64,000 bases of DNA from Bacteroidota bacterium (GTDB lineage Bacteria; Bacteroidota; Bacteroidia; B-17B0; Aurantibacillaceae), in NCBI GenBank assembly GCA_016185125.1, contig JACPOC010000041.1, positions 62,001-126,000 on the forward strand, written 5' to 3'. The first letter of the stretch is position 1, and the number at the start of each line of letters is the position of its first letter. The notes under the pieces were generated by a model. It was not told the DNA's origin, searched no databases, and worked only from the letters and a program-made list of their open reading frames with translations. This document shows, in pieces, positions 45,292-52,767 of the stretch. The translations under genes and the position numbers were made by a program.

Positions 45292-46047
45292 TTATTCTTT
45301 AATTACATTTTCTCTATTTGGAAAATTTATTAATACACCCATTCCTTTTTTGCTGTAAACGGCCATACTTCCTATAGCGGCAGCCTGAGCATTTGTTTGA
45401 TATAAAACATATTTAAGGTGTTCAATACTGCCGCAACCCCCGCAGGCAATAACAGGAATGTCAACCGAATTAAGAATTTGCGCCGTAACCTCGTAATCGT
45501 ATCCTTCCCAGGTACCATCATTATCAATGCTTTGCAGCATAAGCTCTCCAATCCCTAACTCTTTTCCAAGGTAGTTGGCATACTCTGTTAATGTAAATTT
45601 TATTTTATTGCCAATATAGGAAGCGGGTGACTTTATTCCAAACATGGGTTTTTTAAAATCAATACACGCCACCACGGCTTGCGCACCGTAATCAGCCACA
45701 ACCCTTTTAATTACTTCCGGGTTTTCCTGTATCAAGGAATTAACAATAACTTTTTCCACGCCAATTTTATACAGTTTTGCAAAGTCGTCATAGGTCTTTA
45801 CGCCCCCGCCATATGCGAATGGCATAAAGGCTTCACTTGCCATGTCCGCGATTTTATCAAAATTAGGTTTCCGTTTTTGTTTCGAAGCATTGATGTCAAT
45901 AAGGATCAACTCATCTACCTCCTTATCATTATAGATCTTGATGGCGTTAATAGGATCACCAACATAAGACGGATTTTTAAACTTAATGGTTTTCACCAGT
46001 CCGCTTCCGTCGTACAATAAACAAGGTATGATGCGTTTGAGAGCCAA
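45292..46047 (-). CDS. hisF2: HisF-like ammonia-channel subunit for sugar amidotransfer (second copy)
   Basis: This 251-residue protein has GDPINAIKIYNDKEVDELIL, FAYGGGVKTYDD and ACGGCGSIEHLKY, as in HisF. Residue 11 is Leu in IIPCLLYDG, where HisF has the catalytic Asp, so it is probably an ammonia-channelling subunit and not a histidine enzyme. The start is TTG at 46045-46047. A TAA lies immediately upstream in frame, and no other start precedes the conserved KRIIP, so TTG is taken as the start. It is separated from intact hisH2 by two inserted genes, a hisH fragment and a repeat unit. Confidence 0.82.
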   Translation of the reverse strand: MALKRIIPCLLYDGSGLVKTIKFKNPSYVGDPINAIKIYNDKEVDELILIDINASKQKRKPNFDKIADMASEAFMPFAYGGGVKTYDDFAKLYKIGVEKVIVNSLIQENPEVIKRVVADYGAQAVVACIDFKKPMFGIKSPASYIGNKIKFTLTEYANYLGKELGIGELMLQSIDNDGTWEGYDYEVTAQILNSVDIPVIACGGCGSIEHLKYVLYQTNAQAAAIGSMAVYSKKGMGVLINFPNRENVIKE

Positions 46048-46080
46048 TTAGTATAAATTTTAATTACCTGGATAATAAAT

Positions 46081-46302
46081 TAACCACATAAGGGACATAG
46101 AAAAAATTAAGAAACACATAGATTGTCGCTTCGCTCCAATGCATTTAAATACATAGGAATATGAAAATAACTTAAAACACATAGTGACATAGAGTACATA
46201 AATTGGATGCATCTTCTTCCTATGTGATCTGTGCGGTTCATGCTTCTCCTTTCTATAGGTTCAGTATTGCAAATCGCTTTTCTATGTGATCTATGTGGTT
46301 CA
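46081..46302. mobile_element. gene-less, MITE-like inverted-repeat unit
   Basis: The ends are inverted relatives of the repeats that bracket the GxxExxY gene at 51252. The left end reads TAACCACATAAGGGACATAG and the right end, on the other strand, reads AACCACATAGATCACATAGA. Weaker inner copies occur near 46112, 46173 and 46219. No open reading frame of interest lies inside. The unit fills the 255 bases between the hisH fragment and hisF2. That it moved as a unit is inferred from the paired ends only. Confidence 0.5.
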
Positions 46303-46423
46303 TTATAGCCGCGCAAAATTCTCAAACACCTTCATCCCAAACTTCAAACTTTTTTCAGGATGGAATTGCGCACCGAAAATATTATCTTTATTCACCATAC
46401 AGGTAAAATCAATATCGAAATTA
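46303..46423 (-). pseudogene. 3' fragment of a hisH gene
   Basis: Codons for [19 protein letters not shown], then [20 protein letters not shown] and a TAA stop match residues 166-203 of the intact HisH2 at 48935-49546. In the 111 bases that align without gaps (46313-46423 against 48945-49055) five differ, and all five are synonymous. The fragment lacks the nucleophile Cys and begins eight bases or fewer from the stop of the SGNH gene at 46429. It marks a recombination joint. Confidence 0.9.
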
Positions 46424-46428
46424 AGTAT

Positions 46429-47400
46429 TCAAAGCTTATTAAATAAAGTTTCCGCAAGTTTTAACGAAAGATAACTTGTACCCTTGGCATTTAAGTGTGT
46501 TCCATCATTAAAAAAGCTACTGTCGTTACACATTTCATCTTCACCATAATTATAATACCCACAATTAAATTTTTCACAAATATTCTTTATTCTATTGGTA
46601 AAAATTTTATGATTACTGTACCTGGATTTTACATCCTTATAAAGTGGTGCGGTGTACACTGTAACAAGTGAGCCGTTTTTTTTTGCCAAATCAATAATTT
46701 TATCTGCATACGAAGCCGTAACGCTATCACAGTTATAAACAATTGTATCCAGGCGTTTAGAATGGAGTGTTCTAAAAATATCTGTTCTTTCAGAAGATAC
46801 CCTTACAGCAGGTTTTTCAAAACCCTTGTGAATAATTGTTGCCTCATCCGAATTATAACAATGACCACTTAGAACCCGTGTAAAGGAGTATCTTGTATTA
46901 AATTCTGCATACTTTGCAAAAGGCAGATACTTCCATAAGAAATATCTATAAGTTGGCTTAAACTGACGCATGACCTCTTCCACATCATTATCACTTAAAT
47001 CTGAAAGAAATTCGTATTCATGAAAGGGATAAGAATAAGCTAATGTTGGCGTAATTAGAGTAAACAGATCTAACTGAAGGTATATCTTTTGAAATTTGCA
47101 TCCGTTGCCGTAAAGTTTTTTAAGTATCAAATATTGCTCCTGCAGTGATGTGCCTGAAAAGCCAAGGTTTATAGCAGAATATTTTGAAGTCTTTTCAATA
47201 GTATCCGCGTCCAGCATATTTAATACTCTTGAGCTGCCTAAAAACCCAACGTCATACTTTTCGTTTTTTTTTGAAAAGACCCAGTCATATTTATTGCAGA
47301 TTGTTTCAGGTAGTTTATTTTGGTAAAGTTGTTCCAATACAAATCCCATAAAATATGTTATTAATAAAAAAACAGAAAGTTTTACTGCAAAAACTTTCAT
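46429..47400 (-). CDS. SGNH/DltD-like protein, partner of an MBOAT acyltransferase
   Basis: This protein (323 residues) has one N-terminal membrane anchor. The SGNH block I is GFLGSSRVLN near 52-61, the oxyanion region includes AINLGFSGTSLQEQY, and the last block is FNDGTHLNAKG with the Asp-His pair. Proteins of this kind (AlgJ/AlgX and DltD types) accept an acyl group moved across the membrane by an MBOAT protein and put it on a polymer in the periplasm. Its start codon overlaps the MBOAT stop by one base. It sits next to the hisH fragment, at the end of the inserted segment. Confidence 0.8.
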   Translation of the reverse strand: MKVFAVKLSVFLLITYFMGFVLEQLYQNKLPETICNKYDWVFSKKNEKYDVGFLGSSRVLNMLDADTIEKTSKYSAINLGFSGTSLQEQYLILKKLYGNGCKFQKIYLQLDLFTLITPTLAYSYPFHEYEFLSDLSDNDVEEVMRQFKPTYRYFLWKYLPFAKYAEFNTRYSFTRVLSGHCYNSDEATIIHKGFEKPAVRVSSERTDIFRTLHSKRLDTIVYNCDSVTASYADKIIDLAKKNGSLVTVYTAPLYKDVKSRYSNHKIFTNRIKNICEKFNCGYYNYGEDEMCNDSSFFNDGTHLNAKGTSYLSLKLAETLFNKL

Positions 47401-48902
47401 TAAAATTGAAAATAAATAAACTCTTGACTATTGTGAAAGGAGCCAAAAAAAAGAATATAAAAAAGAAGTAAAAAATAAAAACCCCATCGCAGAGGAAGTT
47501 TTTTAATTGTAAAAGCTCTGGTAAAAATTCCGCGGTTGCGGTATAAAACTATATCAAAATTTAAAAGAATTAATATTGAAAATAAGATTGGCCAAATGTG
47601 AGTCAAGTTACGGTGCAGTATAAGAGGATCAATGGTTTTTAAAAGGGCTAAACCCTTATTATGTTCAGCTGCTTTAAGAATGCCAGAAAAATAATCGTAA
47701 TACCCTGTGGAACACTGACTAATAAATTTAAGAGCCGAACCTAAATCGCTAGCACGGAAAAATATCCAGGCGAATGAAACAAGTAAGAACGTGGTAACAA
47801 TTTGAATGGCTTTATATAGTTTGGGCTTGCGAACATCACCGGCTTTATTTAAATTAAAATAATTGTTTACAATAATTAATGCGAAGATCGTATAAAAAGC
47901 ATGTAAGGCACCCCAGATTACAAAATTCCAACTTGCCCCATGCCATAAGCCGCTAATTAAAAAAATAACAATTAAATTGCGATATAGCTTTGTTTTAGAG
48001 GTGCGGTTACCCCCTAGAGGAATATATACATAATCTTTAAACCAGGTAGAAAGAGAGATGTGCCATCTTGACCAAAACTCTGATACGGAGCGTGAAAAAT
48101 AAGGCGTATTAAAATTTTCCATTAATGTTATGCCCATAACCCGGGATGCTCCTAATGCAATGTCAGAATACCCCGAAAAATCACAATAAATCTGGAATGC
48201 AAATAAGATGGCGGCCACAACACAACTAATTCCAAGATAAGATTCCGGATTACCAAAAACCGGGTTGACCATATTTGCGATCCCATCGGCGATAACCATT
48301 TTTTTAAACATTCCCCAAAGCATACGCTTCAGGCCTTCTACGATATTAACATAGGTAGGACTTATTTTTGTGTGAAACTGATGAAGAATATTCTGCGGCC
48401 TTTCAATTGGACCAGCCACCAGCTGCGGGTAATACATAACATATAAAGCATAAATTCCAAAATGGCGTTCTGCCTTTTGGTTACCCCTGTACACCTCAAT
48501 AGTATAGCTCATTGCCTGAAAAGTATGGAATGAAAGCCCTATCGGTAAAATGATCCTGAGATTTTCTATCGGATAATTCCACCCTATTCTTTCGGCCACC
48601 ACGGCGAGGTTAGTATTAAAAAAATTAAAATATTTGAAAATAAATAGGATTCCAATATTCGCAATAAGACTCAATATTAATATTTGACGTTTCTTTCCAG
48701 GAGCTTTTTCCATTTGCAGACCTACCCAGTAATCCAGCACAATTGTAAACAGCAAAACAAGAATAAATGCCGGAATAAAGTACATATAGAAGAAACAGCT
48801 GGCGAACAGGAGTATCGCCCATCTGTACTTATGCGGTAGGATATAATATAAAAGAGTAACAATCGGAAAAAACAATAAAAAAGAAAAGGAATTAAATAAC
48901 AT
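47400..48902 (-). CDS. MBOAT-family O-acyltransferase (AlgI-like)
   Basis: This 500-residue protein has about twelve membrane segments and the family sequence FPIVTLLYYILPHKYRWAIL, SYTIEVYRG, GPIERPQNILHQF and the active site SGLWHGASWNFVIWGALHA with the catalytic His. It passes acyl groups, usually acetyl, across the cytoplasmic membrane for the SGNH-like partner downstream. Its ATG lies 32 bases after the hisH2 stop. Both genes together form the cassette between hisH2 and the hisH fragment. Confidence 0.93.
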   Translation of the reverse strand: MLFNSFSFLLFFPIVTLLYYILPHKYRWAILLFASCFFYMYFIPAFILVLLFTIVLDYWVGLQMEKAPGKKRQILILSLIANIGILFIFKYFNFFNTNLAVVAERIGWNYPIENLRIILPIGLSFHTFQAMSYTIEVYRGNQKAERHFGIYALYVMYYPQLVAGPIERPQNILHQFHTKISPTYVNIVEGLKRMLWGMFKKMVIADGIANMVNPVFGNPESYLGISCVVAAILFAFQIYCDFSGYSDIALGASRVMGITLMENFNTPYFSRSVSEFWSRWHISLSTWFKDYVYIPLGGNRTSKTKLYRNLIVIFLISGLWHGASWNFVIWGALHAFYTIFALIIVNNYFNLNKAGDVRKPKLYKAIQIVTTFLLVSFAWIFFRASDLGSALKFISQCSTGYYDYFSGILKAAEHNKGLALLKTIDPLILHRNLTHIWPILFSILILLNFDIVLYRNRGIFTRAFTIKKLPLRWGFYFLLLFYILFFGSFHNSQEFIYFQF

Positions 48903-48934
48903 TTTTAATAAACCGTTTAAAAAACATCTTAATT

Positions 48935-49546
48935 TTATAATTTAGCAAAATTCTCAAACACCTTCATTCCAAACTTTAAACTTTTTTCAGGATGAAATTG
49001 CGCACCGAAAATATTATCCTTATTAACCATACAGGTAAAATCAATATCGAAATTACTGGTGGCTAAAGATTGGGATTCATCAAAACATTTCACATAATAG
49101 GAGTGCACAAAATAAAACCGATTTTTAGATTGCGAATCTATCAATGGGTTTTGGCGTTTTACCTGAATGTAATTCCAACCCATGTGGGGCACTTTTAGTT
49201 TTAATGAGGGGTCAGGATTAAATTTTACCGTTTCCGCGTCAATCCATCCTAGTCCGGCATTTTTTCCTTCTTCACTTCTTTTTGTAAGCAACTGCATTCC
49301 CAGGCAGATGCCGAGTATAGGCACCTTCTCTTGCAATACTTTTTGATTTAAGAGTGGAATTAATCCCGATTGCGTAAGGTTATTCATTCCTGCGTCAAAA
49401 GCCCCAACGCCGGGTAGCAAAAGTTTGGTTGCTTTTGAGATAATTTCCTTATTTCCTGATACTGTAACGTCTTTAACTCCAATTTTTTTAAACATATTTA
49501 AAACGGAAGCCAGGTTACCAAGCCCGTAATCTATTATAACAATCAT
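48935..49546 (-). CDS. hisH2: HisH-like glutaminase for sugar amidotransfer (second copy)
   Basis: This protein (203 residues) has Cys81 in GICLGMQL, His185 and Glu187 in QFHPEKS, and PHMGWNYI, so the glutaminase site is complete. The start VIIDYGLGNLASVLNMFKK matches HisH. In the expected cassette it would lie directly before a HisF gene, but here MBOAT and SGNH genes follow and hisF2 comes later. It probably still pairs with HisF2 in the cell. The ATG overlaps the epimerase stop by one base. Confidence 0.9.
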   Translation of the reverse strand: MIVIIDYGLGNLASVLNMFKKIGVKDVTVSGNKEIISKATKLLLPGVGAFDAGMNNLTQSGLIPLLNQKVLQEKVPILGICLGMQLLTKRSEEGKNAGLGWIDAETVKFNPDPSLKLKVPHMGWNYIQVKRQNPLIDSQSKNRFYFVHSYYVKCFDESQSLATSNFDIDFTCMVNKDNIFGAQFHPEKSLKFGMKVFENFAKL

Positions 49547-50520
49547 TATTTGAAACTATTACTTTTATACCAGTCAATAGTTAATTCAATTCCCTTATTT
49601 AGATTAACTAAAGGGCGGTAATTTAAAAGATCTTTGGCTTTTTCAACAGAAGCGAAACTGTCTTTTATTTCTCCTTTACGGGATGGTAAATATTCAGGAG
49701 TGTCCGCGCTTCCGATCCCCATTTTAATGTGTTCAAATAAGCTGTTTACGCTTTGGGTATCTCCATAAGCTATGTTAAATACCTGATTAAATGCCTTTGC
49801 ATTTTTTGTGGATGCGGCAAGAATATTGGCTTCCACCACATTGTCAATGTAAGTGAAATCCCTCCTGTTGTTTCCGTCACCATATATATAACATTTTTTT
49901 TTGTTCAGTAGGTTATTTATAAAAATGGGAATCACGGCGGCGTAAGGTCCCTTGGGATTTTGTTTAGGTCCAAAAACATTAAAATAGCGTAAACCAATGA
50001 TCTCCATTTTATACACCGAAGCAAAAACCTTGGCGTATAACTCATTTGTTTTTTTACTCACTGCATACGGCGATAAGGGTTCACCGACAACATCTTCTAT
50101 CTTTGGCATTGAGGGATCGTTTCCATATACCGAGGATGATGATGCATAAACAAAGCGGCTAATTTTATTTTGTCTGGAAGCCTCCAACATATTAACAAAT
50201 CCGGTAACATTTGCTGCGTGTGTGGCTAAGGGATCTTGTATGCTTCTGGGCACGCTGCCTAAAGCTGCCTGATGAAGAACTATATCAATATTCAGGGTGG
50301 CTTTTAAGCAATCTTCAATATTTGTAATATCCCCTTTAATAAAATCGATTTTGCGATTAGCTATATGTTCTTCTATATTGTTTAATGATCCGGTAGCAAG
50401 ATTATCAAGCACCGTTATTTTCTGATAACCTTCTTTTACAAGATGGTCAACAATATTACTGCCAATAAAGCCTGCGCCCCCGGAAATAAGAATTGATTTA
50501 TTTTTGAGATTGTTGATCAC
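49546..50520 (-). CDS. NAD-dependent UDP-sugar 4-epimerase, WbpP-like
   Basis: This 324-residue protein has the Rossmann loop GGAGFIGSN near 14-22, the WbpP-type segment HQAALGSVPRSIQDPLATHA, ASSSSVYG and LSPYAVSK with the catalytic Tyr and Lys, and RYFNVFGPKQNPKG. Enzymes of this group interconvert UDP-GlcNAc and UDP-GalNAc or the matching uronates. It is the first biosynthetic enzyme of the locus, directly after the antiterminator gene. The exact substrate is open. Confidence 0.9.
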   Translation of the reverse strand: MINNLKNKSILISGGAGFIGSNIVDHLVKEGYQKITVLDNLATGSLNNIEEHIANRKIDFIKGDITNIEDCLKATLNIDIVLHQAALGSVPRSIQDPLATHAANVTGFVNMLEASRQNKISRFVYASSSSVYGNDPSMPKIEDVVGEPLSPYAVSKKTNELYAKVFASVYKMEIIGLRYFNVFGPKQNPKGPYAAVIPIFINNLLNKKKCYIYGDGNNRRDFTYIDNVVEANILAASTKNAKAFNQVFNIAYGDTQSVNSLFEHIKMGIGSADTPEYLPSRKGEIKDSFASVEKAKDLLNYRPLVNLNKGIELTIDWYKSNSFK

Positions 50521-50640
50521 CGGAATTTAAGCCACAGATTACACAAATTACACAGAGTATGAATTATTTTGAGCTCGTTGATCATCGGAAATTAAGCCGC
50601 AGGTTCCACAAAGTCGGTTGATCAATTTGTTTAAAAAAAT
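50521..50640. repeat. short leader between the antiterminator and epimerase genes, with diverged repeats
   Basis: The 124-base gap holds two partial copies of one phrase, AAGCCACAGATTACACAAA at about 50527 and AAGCCGCAGGTTCCACAAA at about 50593, each preceded by GGAATTTAAG or GGAAATTAAG. They also share TTGATCA. The spacing of about 66 bases suggests a degenerate duplication. The gap could hold the antiterminator target, but I cannot show one. Confidence 0.45.
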
Positions 50641-50644
50641 CGGG

Positions 50645-51139
50645 TCATTCTTTACTACTTAAAACTTCGCCCGGTAAATTTACGCGAAGAGAATACCCGA
50701 TACTTTCAAGGTGAATAGTATAAACGTCATTGTCGTTAACCCTGTCCACCACACCACTCATACCTTTAAAAGGACCATGTTGTATTTTCGCGCGATCGCC
50801 TTCTGATAATTTTTCAAGAGGTCCGGCTTCAACATAATATCCTTTATGCTCCATACTTTTTAAAACAGTAATTTCTTCTTCGCGAATAATAGCGTCCCCA
50901 CTATTAAAACGAACATATTGAATAACGCCATGCGCTTTAAAAACCAATTCACGTTGCTGCTCATTCAGTTTTACAAAAACATAACCGTTAATAAGCGGAC
51001 TAATCACTGTTTTCTTTCGGTCGCTCCACTGTTTCATTTCACTTTTTAGCGGAACATAAGCTTCGATGCCTAATTCGCTTAAGCGTTGAGCTACTTTTTT
51101 TTCGCTGCGGGAGGCTACGTATAGGGCTTTCCAAAGCAT
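50645..51139 (-). CDS. NusG-like transcription antiterminator (RfaH/UpxY type)
   Basis: This protein (164 residues) has an N-terminal NGN domain (WKALYVASRSEKKVAQRLSE, then EAYVPLKSEMKQWSDRKK and GYVFVKLNEQQRELVF). A C-terminal KOW domain from about 115 has GDRAKIQHGPFKGMSGVVDR. Specialised NusG paralogues at the head of long polysaccharide operons keep RNA polymerase going through them. It is the first gene of the roughly 44-kb minus-strand run and very probably controls it. Confidence 0.93.
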   Translation of the reverse strand: MLWKALYVASRSEKKVAQRLSELGIEAYVPLKSEMKQWSDRKKTVISPLINGYVFVKLNEQQRELVFKAHGVIQYVRFNSGDAIIREEEITVLKSMEHKGYYVEAGPLEKLSEGDRAKIQHGPFKGMSGVVDRVNDNDVYTIHLESIGYSLRVNLPGEVLSSKE

Positions 51140-51151
51140 GCTAAGAATACT

Positions 51152-51172
51152 TTAAACCACATAGGCACATAG
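51152..51172. repeat. left inverted repeat of the GxxExxY unit
   Basis: This 21-base sequence has the core ACCACATAGGCACATAG. The reverse complement of 51708-51728 matches it with two differences. It lies 13 bases upstream of the antiterminator start codon. Confidence 0.75.
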
Positions 51173-51251
51173 AACCTCTACATGATTTGATAAGAACTGT
51201 AAACAATAAAATTAAAATAAAAAAAAACATAGAGCGTTTAAAGAAGGAATA

Positions 51252-51698
51252 TTATTTAAGATCTCTGAAGTATTCATTAACCAAAGTTTTTTGTCCATTG
51301 GAAAAAATATTAGAACAATTAAAGTTTAAAAGTAGGCCTTTAGGGGCTTTGAGTAATTTCATATAAGTAAGAAGCTGCGCGTCGAAAAGAGTATTCATTT
51401 CATTAACAGCTTTTAGTTCCACTACAAGGCAGTTCTCTACAAACAAATCGCATCTAAATTCCATATTTAATATTCTTGTTTTATAGAGAACTGGAATTTT
51501 TATTTCAGTGGAAAAATTCATTTTTCTGCCGCTAAGTTCCTCGATCATGCATTGATGATAAATGCTTTCAAGTAAACCGGGTCCCATAGTTTTGTGAACT
51601 TCAATAGCAGCTCCTATAACTTCATACGTAACATCATCAAGAAATTGTTTGTTAAGGACTTTTTCTATTTCTATGTTCTCTTTTTGACTCATTAGCAT
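51252..51698 (-). CDS. GxxExxY-family protein, PD-(D/E)XK nuclease-like fold
   Basis: This 148-residue protein carries the naming motif GPGLLESIY near 40-48, with EVIGAAIEVHKTMG before it. Residues 80-100 have MEFRCDLFVENCLVVELKA, a D...E-x-K pattern like the nuclease-fold core. The function of the family is not established; it is usually short, and found in many scattered copies in Bacteroidota genomes. The gene has its own inverted-repeat borders (51152-51172 and 51708-51728) and interrupts the region just upstream of the antiterminator. It may be the coding part of a mobile unit. Confidence 0.85.
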   Translation of the reverse strand: MLMSQKENIEIEKVLNKQFLDDVTYEVIGAAIEVHKTMGPGLLESIYHQCMIEELSGRKMNFSTEIKIPVLYKTRILNMEFRCDLFVENCLVVELKAVNEMNTLFDAQLLTYMKLLKAPKGLLLNFNCSNIFSNGQKTLVNEYFRDLK

Positions 51699-51707
51699 CT
51701 CTATAAA

Positions 51708-51728
51708 CTATGTGACTATGTGGTTTTA
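51708..51728. repeat. right inverted repeat of the GxxExxY unit
   Basis: The plus strand reads CTATGTGACTATGTGG and then TTTTA. It is the inverted partner of 51152-51172 with 19 of 21 bases matching. It lies ten bases upstream of the GxxExxY start codon, so the gene and its borders span about 577 bases. Confidence 0.75.
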
Positions 51729-51776
51729 TTTTACTGAAAATTTCACAGCTTCGCCACCTCAGTCACAACCGAGTTT

Positions 51777-51833
51777 TAGTTATTAGTTTTAAGTGTTTAA
51801 TAGCGAAGTATTAATAACTAAACATTAAACACT
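51777..51833. other. two interleaved inverted repeats (pseudoknot-like order)
   Basis: TAGTTATTA (51777-51785) can pair with TAATAACTA (51812-51820), and AGTGTTTAAT (51792-51801) with ATTAAACACT (51824-51833), giving the order A-B-A'-B'. It lies directly after the stop of the winged-helix gene at 51839. It may end that transcript, or it may be a low-complexity relic. All arms are perfect but AT-rich. Confidence 0.35.
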
Positions 51834-51838
51834 CAACA

Positions 51839-52396
51839 CTATTTACTACTCCAGATAAGCAATGGATGCAAACCCGGCTCCTGTATTTTTTCCAGATCAA
51901 ACTCATCAGGCAAATAATTGATGAATTTAATTTTTTTATTTATCTTTTTCTCCGCCTTACCAATCAATTCTACGAGGTAGGGTTTGTTAATATCTCCAAC
52001 CAAAACCAAGTCAATTACATCGGTATCCATTCCCTTTGATAAATTGCCTATCAAATAAACTTTTTCCAGTTTTCCTATGCGCTGAAGAATATAATCAATT
52101 ATGTGATCAATACCCGTTAGCTTTAATACAATGCTATTAATATCTTTGAATAAGGGATGAGACGTATTTGCCTGAAAAACTTTTTTATTACCTTCATTAG
52201 AAGATTTAAGAAATCCGGCATTCTCAAATCTATTCAGTTCTAATCGAATGGAGTTAGTAGATTCATTAAATTCCTCTTCTAAACCCCGCAAGTAGGAGGT
52301 CGTATTGCTGTTTAAGAAAAACTTGTAAAGAAGTTTAATCCGGGTTTTTGAAGATATAAGTGCGCCTAACATGGATTGAGTAGTAAAATTACTCAA
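51839..52396 (-). CDS. winged-helix DNA-binding protein with nucleotidyltransferase-like C-terminal domain
   Basis: This protein (185 residues) has an N-terminal winged helix (SSKTRIKLLYKFFLNSNTTS, then EEFNESTNSIRLELNRFENA). A C-terminal half has KVYLIGNLSKGMDTDVIDLV, which resembles the strand-helix-strand core of small nucleotidyltransferases with the GxxSxG region altered. Proteins of this kind often lie at the upstream edge of polysaccharide loci in Bacteroidota. It could regulate the locus, but no target site is visible. It reads in the same direction as the locus. Confidence 0.75.
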   Translation of the reverse strand: MSNFTTQSMLGALISSKTRIKLLYKFFLNSNTTSYLRGLEEEFNESTNSIRLELNRFENAGFLKSSNEGNKKVFQANTSHPLFKDINSIVLKLTGIDHIIDYILQRIGKLEKVYLIGNLSKGMDTDVIDLVLVGDINKPYLVELIGKAEKKINKKIKFINYLPDEFDLEKIQEPGLHPLLIWSSK

Positions 52397-52449
52397 TATT
52401 CAGCAATTCTCCAAATCCTTTTTTATATTATCCCCGCTCTAGAGAAACT

Positions 52450-52537
52450 TGTCCTTTCGAGTAGATTTTTACTCGCTAAGAGTAAAATCGTATCGAGAAA
52501 GGGCATACCACACAGCTCTCGATACAATTTTACGCTC
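52450..52537. repeat. S unit, first copy, with three mutually pairing arms
   Basis: Arm 1 is 52453-52474 (from CCTTTCGAGTAG to TTTACTC), arm 2 is 52480-52502 (from GAGTAAAATCG to GAAAGG), and arm 3 is 52516-52537 (from CTCTCGATAC to ACGCTC). Arm 2 can form a hairpin with arm 1 or with arm 3 but not both. The second S unit keeps the same three arms, and its two changes lie in arm 3. Confidence 0.7.
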
Positions 52538-52546
52538 CACTTCAAA

Positions 52547-52736
52547 TTTACTCTACCTGACAAACGGCATTTAATAGCATTATTAATCATTTAAATCATA
52601 TCTATCGGCGTTATCTGCGTTCTGTTCCGCTATCGCTTCAATTTACTCTACCTGACAAACGGCATTTAATAGCATTATTAATCATTTAAATCATATCTAT
52701 CGGCGTTATCTGCGTTCTGTTACGCTATCGCTTCAA
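52547..52736. repeat. two direct 95-bp R units
   Basis: Units at 52547-52641 and 52642-52736 differ at only one place in the shared part (TTCCGC against TTACGC). Each runs from TTTACTC and the ACCTGACAAACGGC segment to CGCTATCGCTTCAA. Two more units follow at 52983 and 53078 with TATACTCGAG at the head. Confidence 0.9.
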
Positions 52737-52767
52737 TTTACTCGAGCTGACAAACGAATTTAGTACT

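Noticed and set aside
46107-46325. 72-residue minus-strand frame rich in Arg and His between the hisH fragment and hisF2
   Set aside because: It is a translation of the inverted-repeat unit and the hisH fragment in another frame.
50521-50640. ops-like antitermination signal
   Set aside because: The gap has degenerate repeats but no motif that I can identify as a target of the NusG-like protein.
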